From NCBI GenBank assembly GCA_963920665.1, contig OY987263.1, positions 46,039,218 to 46,103,217 of the forward strand: 64,000 nucleotides of DNA, in the 5' to 3' direction. Source of the DNA: Straminergon stramineum (lineage: Eukaryota > Streptophyta > Bryopsida > Hypnales > Calliergonaceae). Below, one piece after another: positions 24,879 through 36,492 of the stretch (position 1 is its first letter; the number at the start of each line of letters is the position of its first letter). Below the pieces are notes generated by a model. The model did not search any database, was not told the DNA's origin, and saw only the letters and a program-made list of their open reading frames with translations. The position numbers and the translations under genes were made by a program.

Positions 24879-24977
24879 GCTAGGTGATGGGACATGCTTG
24901 ATTCTTGTGCTAATTTCTAAGGCTTTGAGCTAGGTGTTGGGGCTTGCCTAGTTCTTGTGCTCATTTCGAAGGCTTTA
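24879..24977. repeat. Tandem duplication, 50 bp period
   Basis: Two adjacent copies of a unit beginning GCTAGGTG and ending AAGGCTTT start at 24879 and 24929, with a few substitutions. Confidence 0.8.
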
Positions 24978-25196
24978 GAGGAGAAGATTAAGGCCAATAT
25001 GGGGGGACCTTGGCTTGTCGGGCCGAAGCTCCTACCCTAACCTCTGTTAGTTATTCTACTTACTCTTCTCGATTCCTAATTCCTAGTTTTTTTGGGGGGG
25101 GCGCTAAACCTTGGTTTATTCCTAACATGTTTTGGGAACTAAACCTTATGGGGTAGAGGGCCACATGGTCCCATAGTCTTCCCATGAAATGGTTTT

Positions 25197-25497
25197 AACA
25201 CACTACTAAGACTTTGTACCCCTAGGGAGTCCAAAGCTTTGCTGCCGTCCCTCTTTTTAACACACCGCTAAGACTTTTTCCCCCTAGGGAATTCAAAGCT
25301 TTGCCATTGTTTCCCTTTTAAGACACTACTAAGACTTTTTCACCTCTAGGGGGTTCAAAGCTTCGCCATTGTTCCCCTTTCAACACACTACTAAGACTTT
25401 TTCACCTCCAAGGGGTTCAAAATTTCGCCGTACTCTCCCTTTCCACCCTACCGCTAAAACTTTTCATCCCTAAGAGATTCAAAGCTTTGCCGCATGG
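25197..25497. repeat. Minisatellite, about 61 bp unit, five copies
   Basis: Units start near 25197, 25259, 25320, 25382 and 25443. Each has ACACTACTAAGACTTTTT, then a C-rich 'cccctaggg' block, then TTCAAAGCTTTGCC. The last copy is the most diverged. Non-coding. Confidence 0.85.
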
Positions 25498-26050
25498 GCA
25501 AGACCCACTACCCTCACACCCTCGTTTCTCTCAACAAGGAATGACACATCACCAGTTAGAGGCAAGGACAAAAGACAAAGAAATCGCCTTAGACACTCAA
25601 AGGCTAGCGCCATGAGTTAGTAACATCAATGACTTGTACTAAAGGCCCTGCAAAGTGGCATCGCCAGTCATATGGGGGGTTGCTCTAGGGTTAGTACAAT
25701 GACAAGACAAAGAGGGTGGCTAGAAGGGACCCACCAAAGTAAACATATAGAAGCTCTAGTAACAAGGTAAGGTAAACAAACTTCCAAGCTCAAGCTTAAA
25801 AGGGTTAGTACCATGCTCAATCAAATAGAAAGGCAAGGAACCCACAAAACACCTTGCAAGCTCCAAAAACAACAACAATGGCCAAAAGTGCCCAAAAAAC
25901 ACTGTTGCAAGGTTTGTAGCTAAAATGCCACAATTTCAACATCAATTGGACCCAATGGACCTAATTACACAAAACAGGGGGTGTGAGAGAGGAGAAGGGG
26001 TGCCCTTTTATACTCTTTCTCAGGCACCCACCTCTCCTCATTCATCTTAG

Positions 26051-28765
26051 TTAACCTTATCTTCTTGGATTTTCATCCAAAACTCAAGGTTTTCATTCTA
26101 TGCTGGCCCACTAAACTAACTTTTGGAGATTAACTCCGAATCGCAAACGGATTGTGCCATTGGCTTCAGAAGGCCACCATCTCCCCAAGAATTTTCCAAC
26201 GTTGCCACCATTCTGGCTAATTGGACAGCCAACCAATTGATCACAACTACCTTGTTTGCATCTTCTTCTGGTTGGTGCAAGAGGATATGAGGATTTGTAA
26301 ATTTAGAAGAAAACTAGTTGGGAACCAGGGATCATTGATATATTGATTTGCATGATTTTGGTTCTGGTTTGGCTGATTTAGAATTAGATGCATATTTTTT
26401 GAATATGACAATGCTTGTAGTAGGTAGCAGGGCTTGGTAATGATGAGGACTACTACTAAATGGTGTGGGTGTCAACATGAAGTGTGTTAACGTGTCTTTT
26501 AGCCTTTTGGAAAAATCATAGTGTAAACATTTTTGTTTGACGGGCATGCCAATGGGTTGTGTCTTTTATAGTTTGTGTAGCAAAATCTGAATAGTTGTCG
26601 TTGCTTTAGTTAGTGTCTTGAGGGATAGAAGTTGGAACAATCAGATCACTTGCATTGTACATAACTGTCACATTTTGTTGAGCCCTTTTCCATATTGTTG
26701 TGACTATTAGTTTTGTGCCTTGTGGTGCTTTCTTTGTTGTGGTGGTCATGTAAGATTGTTGGGGAATAGATTCTTGTAACCAGACTGCTTTGTCGAAGTT
26801 GGAGTGTTCCCAAGTGAGTTCCCCATTTTCTTCGTTAGGGTGTCAAAATCATGAATTGGTTGTGGCCGAATTAGGTGAGTTGGTGGAACATTGCCATGCC
26901 CCCCTCCCCCCCCCCCATTTTGAGAGCCTTGGGCCGTAAATGATGGAAGGTCATTACATTTTGTGGTTTTGCATATGGAGACAATGTGGAAATTTTTCCT
27001 GGTGGTCCTATTAGTGTGTTTGGTTTGATTGGCAAATGTAATAGCAATCCTCAAAATTGGGTGCAAGGTTGGGATTTTGCATTTTGTATTGTTAGTTGTG
27101 GATGGTAGTGCTAAGCTACTAATTCAGAAGGTTGTGTGACGAGACACAACCAAATTTGCTCCATATATTTTTTTTCCAACCATGTGTTTAGTCCTTGGCT
27201 AAGTGCATGGGATCAACCCCTTTAAATGTGTGTGGTATTTGATGTGAGCCTCCTCAGAGTTTTTTGTAGTTTCTTTTTAATCACCACATCTTACCTCTCC
27301 TTGATGTCTATGGTCAGTTTTTTCTTCTACGCACAATGAAGCAACCGTTGAAGTTGAGCTGAACCTGTTGACAGGGCATTTGTAGAGGTACGAGCAATTC
27401 TTAGAAAACTCCAACTTAGCATTCCCTGGAGTTCAAGATTTTCTTCTTAGCCATCATGGCGCTAAAGGATGAGACACATGGTCTTATAAGCACAAGAAAG
27501 AATTCCTCTAAAAGAAATATAGTCCAAAAACATAGCTAAGCTGTTGCATACATAGTTCCAAACATACTTGATAGAGATGCTTTATAAAATCCCACATTGG
27601 AACAAAATTTTGCCATGAAATGCAATGCAAAATACAAAATCAGGTATGGCACTTCCATCAGTATGGTCAAATCTCTGAAAGTCTTTAAATTTCTCCAATT
27701 ATTACCATTTACCCCATTTATTGTAAAAATGCCTTCCCCCCCTCTAATCAGCCCTAGATCTTAATGGATTAAAAGTTGTTTCCACTTGGCTGTAGCTAAG
27801 AATGCAAATGTCAAAATAAGAAAGCTGTAAAATTATACGAAAATTCTATTGTGGTTCGGGCTAGCAGCGAAGATGACCATTGTGGGAGTAGATAATGCTT
27901 AATGAAAAATGTGTTCCCACTTAGAGGATCTTTTCAAAAGTTTTCACATTTTGTAGATAGTGCCACAGTGGCAGTTCCCACTTGCCACCACCAGAAGCTT
28001 GGCTAGTAAGCGATGGGGCCATTATTTGAAATTCAAATATTGTACTCTTCAAATGTCTTCAATTCTTCCACGGTGAAAGAGATTGAAAATTGTACTTTGT
28101 CGAGGTGGACTTGGACTTGGGTTTTGAGCAACCTCGGAATTTCACTTTGGAGCACAACATGTTGTTCCTGAGTAACTACCTATCTACTGCACATATGTTG
28201 AATATTTTGGGCTTTTTAAATTGATGGCACTATTAATTCGTGGGCCTTGTAATGCTAATATCTTAGTACTTCTAACACAGCTCTTATCTAATGGGCATTC
28301 TGAAGGTATAGTTCATAAGAACGGCAAAATTTGTCTCAAATCTTCATTCCAGAACATTCCTAAGCATTTTTTGACTATCGCCACCTCTTGCATTCCCAGA
28401 AGGTTATGGCCTTAATGTTGCTCCTATCTCCTTGCCCCATCAGAGGCATGTAGGTTCAGAGAATACAAACAATTGTAGTTGGGAATGGACTGTAATTTCT
28501 TCATCGTTCCTAAGTTTAAGAGTGGGCCTATAAGGCCAAGTGGGAACGTACCCTTAGTCAACTCAATTACTATGTAAACACTTTGACAAATTGTTTCTTT
28601 TAACTACTTGTTCATTCAAAAATGAGTTATCTACACCCTTTTTTCACTACCAAAGACAAATAGTCAAAATTGCAAAATCTTAGAGTTACTACGCTAGTCT
28701 TATACTTTGAATGAGTTTATTTGTTTGTTTGTTTGTTACAATGACAATGAGATCTCTGAAACCAT
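26051..28765. other. Spacer, no recognisable gene
   Basis: Minus-strand frames at 26332-26547 and 26746-27066 are low-complexity, and the latter includes a Gly run from the C-tract at 26899-26916. A plus frame at 28221-28415 has no domain. Around 27.7-28.55 kb, copies of TTCCCACTTGG occur in both orientations (near 27780, 27915, 27977 and inverted near 28535), hinting at another decayed TIR element. I could not fix its ends or a target duplication. Confidence 0.4.
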
Positions 28766-28799
28766 CACTACAAGAAACTAGGGGTAAACATGACTTCAA

Positions 28800-29235
28800 A
28801 ATGTGACTTCATGGAAGTCATTCTGGACAACTATGACTAGTAAATGACTCAAGGCCTGTGGAGTCATAGTGGACTAGATATTTCAATGTGATTGGTGATT
28901 GTATTATCACCATCCACTTTTGACATGGATGAAAAAAGGATGAAAAGGTCTATGTGGTTGATGAGGTGGACATTAATTTTTTGGGGAAAGATCAGGCAGC
29001 TACCCATTTTCAAAGGAATTTTTGCTGATGTGGACATGTTAGAGTCATGTCAAAGTCATGTCAGGGTCATGTTAGAGTCATGTTGTAGTCACAACAGAGT
29101 TGCCTTAGCATTGTGTCAGATTCTTGTGAGAGTCATGTCAATGTCATGTTTAAGTCACTGTGAAGTCATTATGGAGTCATTTTGAAGTTGTGATGTAGTC
29201 TTTGTGCCATCCAGATGGCTTGACATGTGGCAAGT
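28800..29235. repeat. 5' subterminal repeats of the 3.1-kb CACTA element (AGTCAT core)
   Basis: AGTCAT, GTCATGT and TGACTT motifs recur in both orientations, most densely at 29040-29200, where AGTCATGT-like units follow each other every 10-25 bases. In CACTA elements such repeats bind a TnpA-type protein, which is the inferred role here. They force the 97-codon frame at 28892-29185, whose Ser/Cys/His-rich repeats are not a real protein. Confidence 0.75.
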
Positions 29236-29448
29236 CATTTTGTAAGCATTCTTAAGTGATGTGGATTTAGGATTTAGGTCATTTTCCAAGGTTGTTCAAA
29301 ATTCCATAGTGATATACCATACAAAATATGCCACACAATATACCACATACAATCACCATATACAATATACCATACATCATATTTGGCATATGTGTTGCAT
29401 GGCTTCCAAAGCCACTTACTGTATGAGTATAAAGAGGTGAAATGACAA

Positions 29449-29680
29449 GCCATTTGTAGAAGTGGGGTAGTGGGAGGCAAGACAAACTATGTGGGATATG
29501 TGAAACTTAGGAATTGTGTTACAAGTAATATTTCAAACCTCATTGAGGCATAGTAGATTAACATTTTTCAAAAAACTTTGAACTCATAAAAGTTGGCAAA
29601 TCAATCTCACTTTCATCCCAAAAAATTCGTTTTAGATTTCAAGTCTCAACACAAAAGTTATAGACAAATTTGCATACACC
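29449..29680. repeat. Internal CACTA repeat shared with the 1.2-kb element
   Basis: From 'tggggtagtgggaggcaaga' to 'aaaagttatagacaaattt' this aligns with the left arm 21851-22095 in the same orientation, and in reverse with 22137-22394, at moderate divergence. It is present only inside the two CACTA elements of this window. Confidence 0.65.
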
Positions 29681-30327
29681 ATAATGTTTAAGGAGGTTGT
29701 ATTCACGTCTAGCTACATAGCTACATAGTAGTGTAGAAGATATGCAGAAGTCATATCTCAGTTGTTCTTAGAGTAAATTATTGCATCACAACTTGAAGGT
29801 CACTAAGTTGGAGCCATTATAAAGTCGTAGCATTGGGTTGCACTCTACCTTTGTTGTATCCACTCTGATTGAAAATTGAACTATTTGTCCGCTTTGATAC
29901 TAGCATGCTTGGCTCGAGGGTTTTGTTTCATGAGTCATTTTTAAGGCAAACCGGACACCCAATCATAAAAGAGGCCCATTTCTTATAGTGTGGCAAGTAT
30001 GTAGGATCATCATGCTTGAGTGATTCTATGTCATTGGTATATTTCCTAAGTTGTTGCTAAGAGTGTAGAAGTTGCCCTAAACCACATAGGTAGGGGAGGT
30101 CATGTTCATGTTCGTCCGCATAGTAGTGTATGTGCAAGATGCACTGAAGTCGTATGTAAGTCATTTCCTAGTTAGGTAAGTAACTTCAACGCGACTTAGA
30201 GATCATTGGAATGGAGTCATGATGAATTCATCCCTCTACAACGCATCTACATTTCAATCTCACAGGTGCATTTCGTAGGCGTAGGAAGTGGAAGAGAGAA
30301 GAAGCGACCAATCCCTGCATATAATCA

Positions 30328-30912
30328 TTGGCAAATTGGATTCAAAGCACAATGCGGGAATCCCACTCGAACCTAATGAAACCTAAGGACATGGATCGCT
30401 TGTTGCTCAGTAAAAAATCATCACAAAGAGCCACCCACTACGCATGCATCATGATGTTTGGGAACCACTTCCGAGTGGAGGATGAGTCAACAACACAATT
30501 GGTGAACTACAATAGTAGAGTTGCCTCCTCTTTTCAATTGCCATCAAAGAACAGAGATGAAGCGCTCGTGAACTATGTTCGAGTCCTAAAAGACATACTG
30601 GAGCTAGATTATGGTGCATTGCAAATGAAAGTCATTCTACTGCAATGTGAGTAGGTAAAGATCCAAGACAATTGTGGGAACCCCACATACACCAAAGATG
30701 ACTCCAAGTTCCTCTTGGTGAACTTCTGTCACAAACTACCTCACATGGCTGAGCCATTCATATTCGCTAGCTAGGCCACACAAGTGTTTTTTTCAGATGT
30801 AGAAGGAAGACCTGGTTGAAAAGTTGTACTACACAAAGAAGCAAGAGCACACCAAGAGGTACTGGACACAATAGACGCCTTTATTAGTACCACCATGGAG
30901 AGCACAAGTATG
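30328..30912 (+). pseudogene. Decayed CACTA transposon ORF with DUF4216-like region
   Basis: A continuous frame over about 195 codons resembles the DUF4216 domain region found in plant CACTA transposon proteins. Visible landmarks, in order, are 'HYACIMMFGNHFRVED', 'VLKDILELDYG', 'VILLQCEW', then 'FLLVNFCHKLP', 'EPFIFAS', 'ATQVFF' and 'KVVLHKEA'. The frame is intact except for three in-frame stops at 30652-30654 (TAG), 30772-30774 (TAG) and 30817-30819 (TGA). These fall where the family would have Trp, Gln and Trp. A fourth stop follows near 30922. No N-terminal transposase core was seen. The domain call is from memory of the family pattern; a profile search would settle it. Confidence 0.7.
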
Positions 30913-31494
30913 ACCGTTCCTTAGAGGCTACTAGTGGCATTATAAACAGTTAATCTCATAAGAGCTATCGAATTGTGGGCGAAGGAGAACCTACTAGCAC
31001 TAGAGGACTATTAGCACGGTCGTGGGTAGGTGATCCTTCACTTCATGCAGACTTTAGCACTCATTCTGTAGTGCCAACATAATAGGGGTGGAACCAATGT
31101 ATGCACACGAAGTTGGCTCATTTTTTGAATCTTTAAACCACAATTTACCACACTTGTAATGTAGTTGTGAGCCTTACCTTAGTGCATATTGGTTGTCAAA
31201 GTAGGCCCCCTAAACCCAAACCACACTCCCCTTTTTGTGACGTCTTGCCCAATCATAGTCTAGTCGGCGGCCCAAAAAAGTCTTGTCCAGGTGGGTAGAG
31301 CCATGCAGTCCAAAAATTCAGATATAAGTTGAGGACCTTTCTTAAAGTGTCAACTCATTAACATCCTTGTCGCATTCCAGTTCACCCACTTGATGTGTAT
31401 GACTTAGTATTTCTGGAATGTAACTGCAAAGGTTAGCTTCAAGGGAATGCATTTGCGACCCAAGAGATGCGACATGCCCGTGTCCTTGTTAGAT

Positions 31495-31861
31495 AACCAC
31501 TTTCCACGTCAGAAGCTCGACTGACCATCACGAAGTCACACTTTTCCATTGTAAGTTATTTGGAAGTCACATATCTATGACTACAAGTTTCATTTTCTGA
31601 CTTCTTTGTCATCTTCCATGACTGCGTCCTCTACATTGGATACCCTGACCTCAAATGCTAAAATATCGATGATGCTATCAATGTAAAACCACGAATGATA
31701 AACTAACATCATACACACTTCATCTCGCAGTCGTAGTGATGACTACAAAATAAGTGTGACGTTGGCATACTTGTGAAATCCAATGCAATTATAGAGGGAC
31801 CAATCACATTTCAATCAAACTAGACCGGTAGTCATTGCTACCTAGTCACAAATACGGTTGA
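31495..31861. repeat. 3' subterminal repeats of the 3.1-kb CACTA element
   Basis: AGTCAC, AGTCAT, TGACTAC and TGACTTC copies recur in both orientations up to the right terminal inverted repeat, mirroring the left subterminal array though less densely. Confidence 0.6.
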
Positions 31862-31873
31862 TTTCTTGTAGTG

Positions 31874-32392
31874 CATGCATCCCCTATCACATTCTTTGTA
31901 CCATTCAAAAGCTCTTTGCAAGGTGTGCACAGGCTTGGTTTCATGGTGTTTGGACCTATTGCCTAAAAGTTATGGATTGAAGGGTTTTTTTTTTAATTAA
32001 ATTAAGAAAAAATCTCTTACTTTTGTGACAATGACACAAGGTACACTAGTCTATTCCATGTATAAAATTGTTCTTTTTCATTTATTTGTGATGATGAGAT
32101 CTTTTGGATTGTATGTTCCCCAATTGCATTCTTCATACTATTAAGCTCTTGACAAGTTCAAGGCAACAACACAATGGATATAGGCGAATTCCTAATTATG
32201 CTAAAGAATGTTACGAAGCTAGTAGGTGTGTTAAAATTGCATTCAAAAGGAATTATGTTCTCAAACCTAAATTTCTTGAATAGCTATGTATACTTGAAAA
32301 AAGAATACAAATTCTTTTTCAATAGAATCTTGAATTCACCTAGGGGAGACAACAATTCGTGATCATTACCCCATTCTAACAACATAAGGTGG
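31874..32392. other. Spacer, no gene seen
   Basis: AT-rich DNA with one 62-codon frame (32174-32362) lacking any recognisable feature. Confidence 0.4.
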
Positions 32393-32748
32393 AGTAATTT
32401 CAATCAAGAGGTGATTAACAATGATTAATACTAGCACAATTCCCAACTCGATTGTGGTGCATTATGATTGGCTACAAGACTCTCAATATTGCAATCAACC
32501 CTTGTTGAATTTTGCAACCAATCCTTAGTCGAAAATAGGAAAGTATATATGACCAATATGGGTGGAACAGAATCTTCAACTAAAAAATCCATAGTAATTA
32601 CATTTTGAGAAATAAAAATCTGAAAAATTATGGAAATTTTATGAACTCTATTTCTGCACATCGGAAAATTTCCCGCTGTTGAAACCTCCCTTGCAAGTAT
32701 GTGTATCTGCCAAAATGGTCAGAAATGGATTGCCTCCGCTACAGTGGG
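32393..32748. repeat. Dispersed direct repeat, copy 2
   Basis: Second copy of the 19535-19890 sequence, same orientation, from 'taatttcaatcaagaggtg' to 'tcagaaatggattgcctcc'. The minus-strand frame 32431-32661 lies in it and is not conserved as a protein in the other copy. Confidence 0.65.
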
Positions 32749-33708
32749 AGGTAACAAAAACTGAAAAGGAGACGACACTACAATTATTTTTACAATTAGT
32801 GCTTGTGTCACTAATTTACCAAAATCACTCTTTTAAATTAGTGCAGGCTGAAATATTTCTGTATTGAACTAATTTCCAGAAAATTTTAAATTTCTGGTGA
32901 TATAATTTGCAGACGCAAAAAATATTGCGCCCTCACTCATGAGATGTACTCGTCTACTCATTCAATAATGAGTAGCCACTCATAAAGCTCCATGCTCGCA
33001 ACTATGAAAGCCAAATTCCTCGAGATTTTTTGTTGCCACATACAGAGGAGAAGTGTATCAAGTTCTCCCAATTGCTAGACTGTAATGAGATCGAGATTCC
33101 GCACCATTGAGTTTTTCAAATAGTCATCTTAAAACAGAGGTGACACCAGCAGCATGATTCAGTTCTCATCAACATCAGCTTTATTTCAATTTCTGATCAT
33201 GGAGTGTCCTTACATTCTTAGAAAATACATTGTCTGCAAAATGTTGAAGACCTCTCTGACCTGGGACTAGAAAACCAGAGCAGAACTGCTATTCAAAGGA
33301 GTTCCAGACTTCCTGGAGCCATCTGTCAAAAAGGCAATGACGAGTCCAGCCCTCCATCCAATAATTCCTCTCGAACATGTACAGCACCGTTTCACAGTAT
33401 CAAGAAGAACAGGAGTACACCTCAGTCAATCTCCATGTCTCAGTCACCTAACAACCTGCTAGGTGATATATCCACCCCCATCAGATCTGCCGCTCAGCAC
33501 TAGCTTTCTCAAAGATATAGGAAAAATGATCATCTCTGGCTTTCGAATTACCTGCAGAAAAGACACTGCATTCACTAGGAAAACATCCTACGAGTACAAG
33601 CTTTTGTGTCTCGTGTTGAACCTGGCAAAGACTGTAGACTGCTTTTGTGTCGTTGCAACAATGTGTTGGATATTTGTACCCCTGTGGTGCAAGCAATTTG
33701 AAGGTCCA
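32749..33708 (-). other. 3' flank and probable 3' UTR of the BDH gene
   Basis: Sequence downstream (in minus-strand sense) of the BDH stop codon. It is more evenly composed than the repeats further left down to about 33.0 kb, consistent with a transcribed UTR. The frames seen here on both strands at 33463-33892 overlap the last coding exon or UTR and are shadows. Confidence 0.45.
33180..33185 (-). terminator. Candidate polyadenylation signal of the BDH gene
   Basis: AATAAA on the minus strand (TTTATT on plus), about 525 bases after the stop codon. Plant signals are degenerate, so this is only a candidate. Confidence 0.3.
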
Positions 33709-35905
33709 TCATTTTGATTGGTCCACATCCATGGAAGCAGCCTCCGCTTCTTTAGGTGCAGCAGTGCTCTCATCCTGTTCAAAAGCATGGACAGCGAGTA
33801 TTATAATTCATAAACAACCAAAAGAAGGCAATAACTACGATAAGAAATATGAAGATTACAACAAGATGGAGCAAGCTCTGAACCTGCGATGATGGAACAG
33901 GTTCGGTTAGATTTGCCGGTGCATCACCCTCAATCCCTTGGTCTGCAGATTCGGAGACCTTTGCACTTGCTGTTTCCTCCGATTGCGCATCACCCATGCT
34001 TGTGTCCTGCAAAAATACCATAAATTTTAAATTTAAATACTACACTGAGTACACTTAGGGCAGGTAAACATTTTTTATCAAGGCAACGAATCCTTTTACA
34101 TTTCGTGGTTTTCGCTAAAGTGGCTCAAAGAATTTGGTCGAGGCTGCCAATTCTGGTGAATTTTGCATAAATTTTTTGTTATTCTGCGACATACAATGCA
34201 CTTCCTGACAATCACAACATATTTACATTTTTATTCCTTACGTTTCCTATAAGCCTGTAGCTGTACCAAAAAAATGACAAAATCTGGTAAAATTTAACCC
34301 CCAAAAGTATGACTGAACAAGACATTGTGCCCATATTCTAGAACATCCAAGAATGTGATTGGTCAAGAAATGAGAAATTGTCTTTATAGACTCTACAACC
34401 TGTCCTGTAGTTCATGGGTAAAGAAATTTGGAAATGGATTAAGAACATGACATACAGTCAAAATGGCACTATTTTCAAGAAGGTAATGTCCCATTGACCC
34501 TTTGGCAAGTGCTTCAAAATCTATCCGCAGGATAGGACCACTTCACCTAATCACATATTTAACGTCTCGCTTGGACTCCAACTAGCATGTCATAGCCTCA
34601 GATTTTTGCTTGTCCTCAAGACTTTTCCAAAGAAGTGCAAATTCACCTTTAGATTCATCAAACACAAGCAACATAAACAAGAAACTTTCTCTCGATACAA
34701 ACAGGCAAAACATACCTGCCTACATGTGCACCCAAATAATCGACCACTATCCGGATAACACAAGCAAATAGTAGTTCAAAAGTATACCAAATTAAGAGTA
34801 TACCAATCTTAAAGATACAGTAAAGAAAATCAAAATCAAAATCAAATACAGTTGAACTCGAGCTATATGGGCAACTTCAGTTGTAAATAAGACCTGCTTA
34901 GCTTCTGTCGCTTCAGCTCCATCCGATCCCACAGTTGGATTTGTGGCAGCCTCTGCTTCTTGTTCTAACCTTGCTAGGGCTTCAGCTTCTTCAGCAGCTT
35001 TCTGAGCTTCTTCTTTCTTCTGTTGCAGCAATACTGAAACCTGGGCCCGGCAAGGCAATATCGTAGCTAGCCATCAGAGTATGTGCTCAAAATTCTAGAA
35101 TGAGTTCAAGCTTACACACCGAACAGAAGCATAGCAGCTCGCCAACCTAATGCTCATGAAATTTCAGGGATCAAATTCTACGAAGAGTGCATGGTCTGGA
35201 AGAGAACTTTACAGGCAAAAATCGCACGGGTTTAACTGGCAATAGCTCTTCCGGGGTGGATTCTTTTGTACCTGGAAAGAGACAATGGTTCAAGTCAACT
35301 TATTGTTTCAATACCGACACATTAACCATGGAGAAGAAGCCGCTTGTGACTAAAGGTAGAGAAACTCTTGGCAACACCAGCCAAATCCCTAAACCATAAA
35401 ATCATACTTGCACTATGAAATGTACTGATTTTAGGTCATCTACCAATAAAACTTCGAACCCTTACAATGCATATGGTTCCCAACTAATGCATTCCCTGGT
35501 GCGTTTGAATCCTCTTTAATTTTCTAACAAGATTATTCTAAAAACAGTCCATTACAATAATGATAACTACGCTTCAAAATGGCAGATTCAGGTGCATACA
35601 CCCTAAGACATACGAACAATAACGTCACTCATCCAATCATATGCCGATCGTCACAGTATTGTTCGATTCTAAGAACAAGGGTTTGCATGTAGTAAAATTG
35701 AAAACGCACCATTAGCGGTGGGCACCGCCACGGGCGTCCACTTGTAGAGAAGAACTCGGCAAGCGGCAGCGGAGGGAGTGAGCGATGGCGCCACAGGCGC
35801 CCATGACTTCTTCCATCGTCGAACCCGACCTTGAAACACGGAAGCTGGGCCATGGCGCGTGGACGAGCGGCTGCCCATCCGCGTGCTGCCCAATGCTCCT
35901 TCCAT
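33709..35905 (-). CDS. BCL7-domain (BDH-type) SWI/SNF subunit, four exons
   Basis: Predicted 174-residue protein from exons 35710-35905, 34894-35033, 33884-34006 and 33709-33774 (minus strand). All introns are GT-AG and reading frames join exactly. Exon 1 carries the BCL7 N-terminal signature: residues 26-40 GRVRRWKKSWAPVAP and 51-59 VLLYKWTPV, which parallel the animal BCL7 'RKWEKKWV..(I/F)KWVPV' pattern. Residues 67-95 are Gln/Lys/Glu/Ala-rich and probably helical or coiled coil. Residues 96-174 are acidic, disordered and end DVDQSK. Animal BCL7 proteins are subunits of SWI/SNF chromatin remodellers, and plant homologues (Arabidopsis BDH1/BDH2) are reported in the same complexes, so a nuclear structural role is inferred. 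Length fits the plant family. The start is the first ATG giving the domain in frame. The acceptor of exon 2 (35033) was chosen because it alone keeps frame; the AG seven bases upstream would shift it. Intron 1 is 676 bp. Confidence 0.8.
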
Positions 35906-36492
35906 CTCACCCCCCCTGCACAAACCCTAACCCTAATCCCCAAACCCAAACCCAAACCTAAAGCCACTACCTCTCCACCAAATCGGAATTCAAAACTATC
36001 TCAGCGTGCACACCAGCATGGCGCCAATGGAGAATCACAACGGCATGATCACGGCACCAAATTGAATTCTAATTTTCTGTGCAGTTGAGCAATTGCAAAA
36101 TGGTGAAAATAAATTGTGGAAATCGGGAGAGGAGAGGGGATGATGAAACTGTGAACAGTGACATTGGAGGAAGTGGGAAGCGCTTGAATTGTGCGCGGGC
36201 AACTGGAGAGTGCGCTTGATCGACGGTTTCCTCGTCGTCGTGTTGCGATGGCGATGGATCTTAGGCAGCACAATGGGCTTCCGAGAGGGGCTGCCTTTCG
36301 CTTTCTTCGTTTGCGCCTCGCGTTTTCTTTATCTTGCTAAGTTACCCTAAGCGAGACTCGGGTTCGGCATAAATTAATGAATTTCCGTCCAAATGTTGGT
36401 GCCACGTGTCATTTTGTGATTGGTTTAGGGTGGCATTGACCTTTCAAATTCTGACCAGAATTTGGACTTTTCATTCTGAGGTATAATAGTTG
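35906..36492 (-). promoter_or_regulatory. 5' UTR and promoter region of the BDH gene
   Basis: CpG-containing, GC-richer sequence up to about 36.35 kb, then AT-rich DNA, as expected for a housekeeping-type plant promoter and 5' UTR. No clear TATA box at a fixed distance was seen. Open frames on both strands here (35831-36088 plus, 36035-36273 minus) have no domain and are probably UTR frames. Confidence 0.4.

Larger units (their letters stand above)
23258..26050. other. GC-richer repetitive block, possible LTR-retrotransposon derivative
   Basis: Base composition shifts from the AT-rich surroundings to C/T-rich, more GC-balanced DNA with 'cttcatcc', 'ggcctt' and 'accccacc' runs and three small tandem repeats (separate entries). 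No frame longer than about 65 codons and no protease, reverse transcriptase, integrase or gag motif was seen. The composition resembles the solo LTR at 49.0-50.1 kb, suggesting an old LTR or non-coding retroelement body. I could not find paired TG..CA ends with a target duplication. Confidence 0.35.
28766..31873 (+). mobile_element. CACTA (En/Spm-like) transposon, 3.1 kb, target duplication CAT
   Basis: The left end is CACTACAAGAAA at 28766-28777. The right end is TTTCTTGTAGTG at 31862-31873, a perfect 12-bp terminal inverted repeat. CAT stands immediately before (28763-28765) and after (31874-31876), the 3-bp duplication typical of CACTA elements. Both subterminal regions hold many AGTCA-core repeats. 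The interior has a decayed transposon ORF at about 30328-30912 with DUF4216-like sequence on the plus strand, and a repeat shared with the 1.2-kb element. At about 3.1 kb it is much shorter than autonomous plant CACTA elements and must be defective. Confidence 0.9.

Noticed and set aside
23258..26050. Complete LTR or full LTR retrotransposon
   Set aside because: No matched TG..CA ends with target duplication, no primer-binding site, and no gag or pol motifs could be found, so it is listed only as a possible derivative.
27777..28550. Possible hAT or other TIR element with TTCCCACTTGG ends
   Set aside because: Several copies of the short motif exist in both orientations, but no unique pair with matching extensions and a target duplication could be fixed.
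28892..29185. 97-codon plus-strand frame rich in Cys, Ser and His
   Set aside because: It is a translation of the CACTA subterminal AGTCATGT repeats, not a protein.
35629..35967. 112-codon minus-strand frame beginning with Leu/Gly repeats
   Set aside because: It overlaps BDH exon 1 in a different frame. Only the frame from 35905 gives the BCL7 signature and splices to the next exon.
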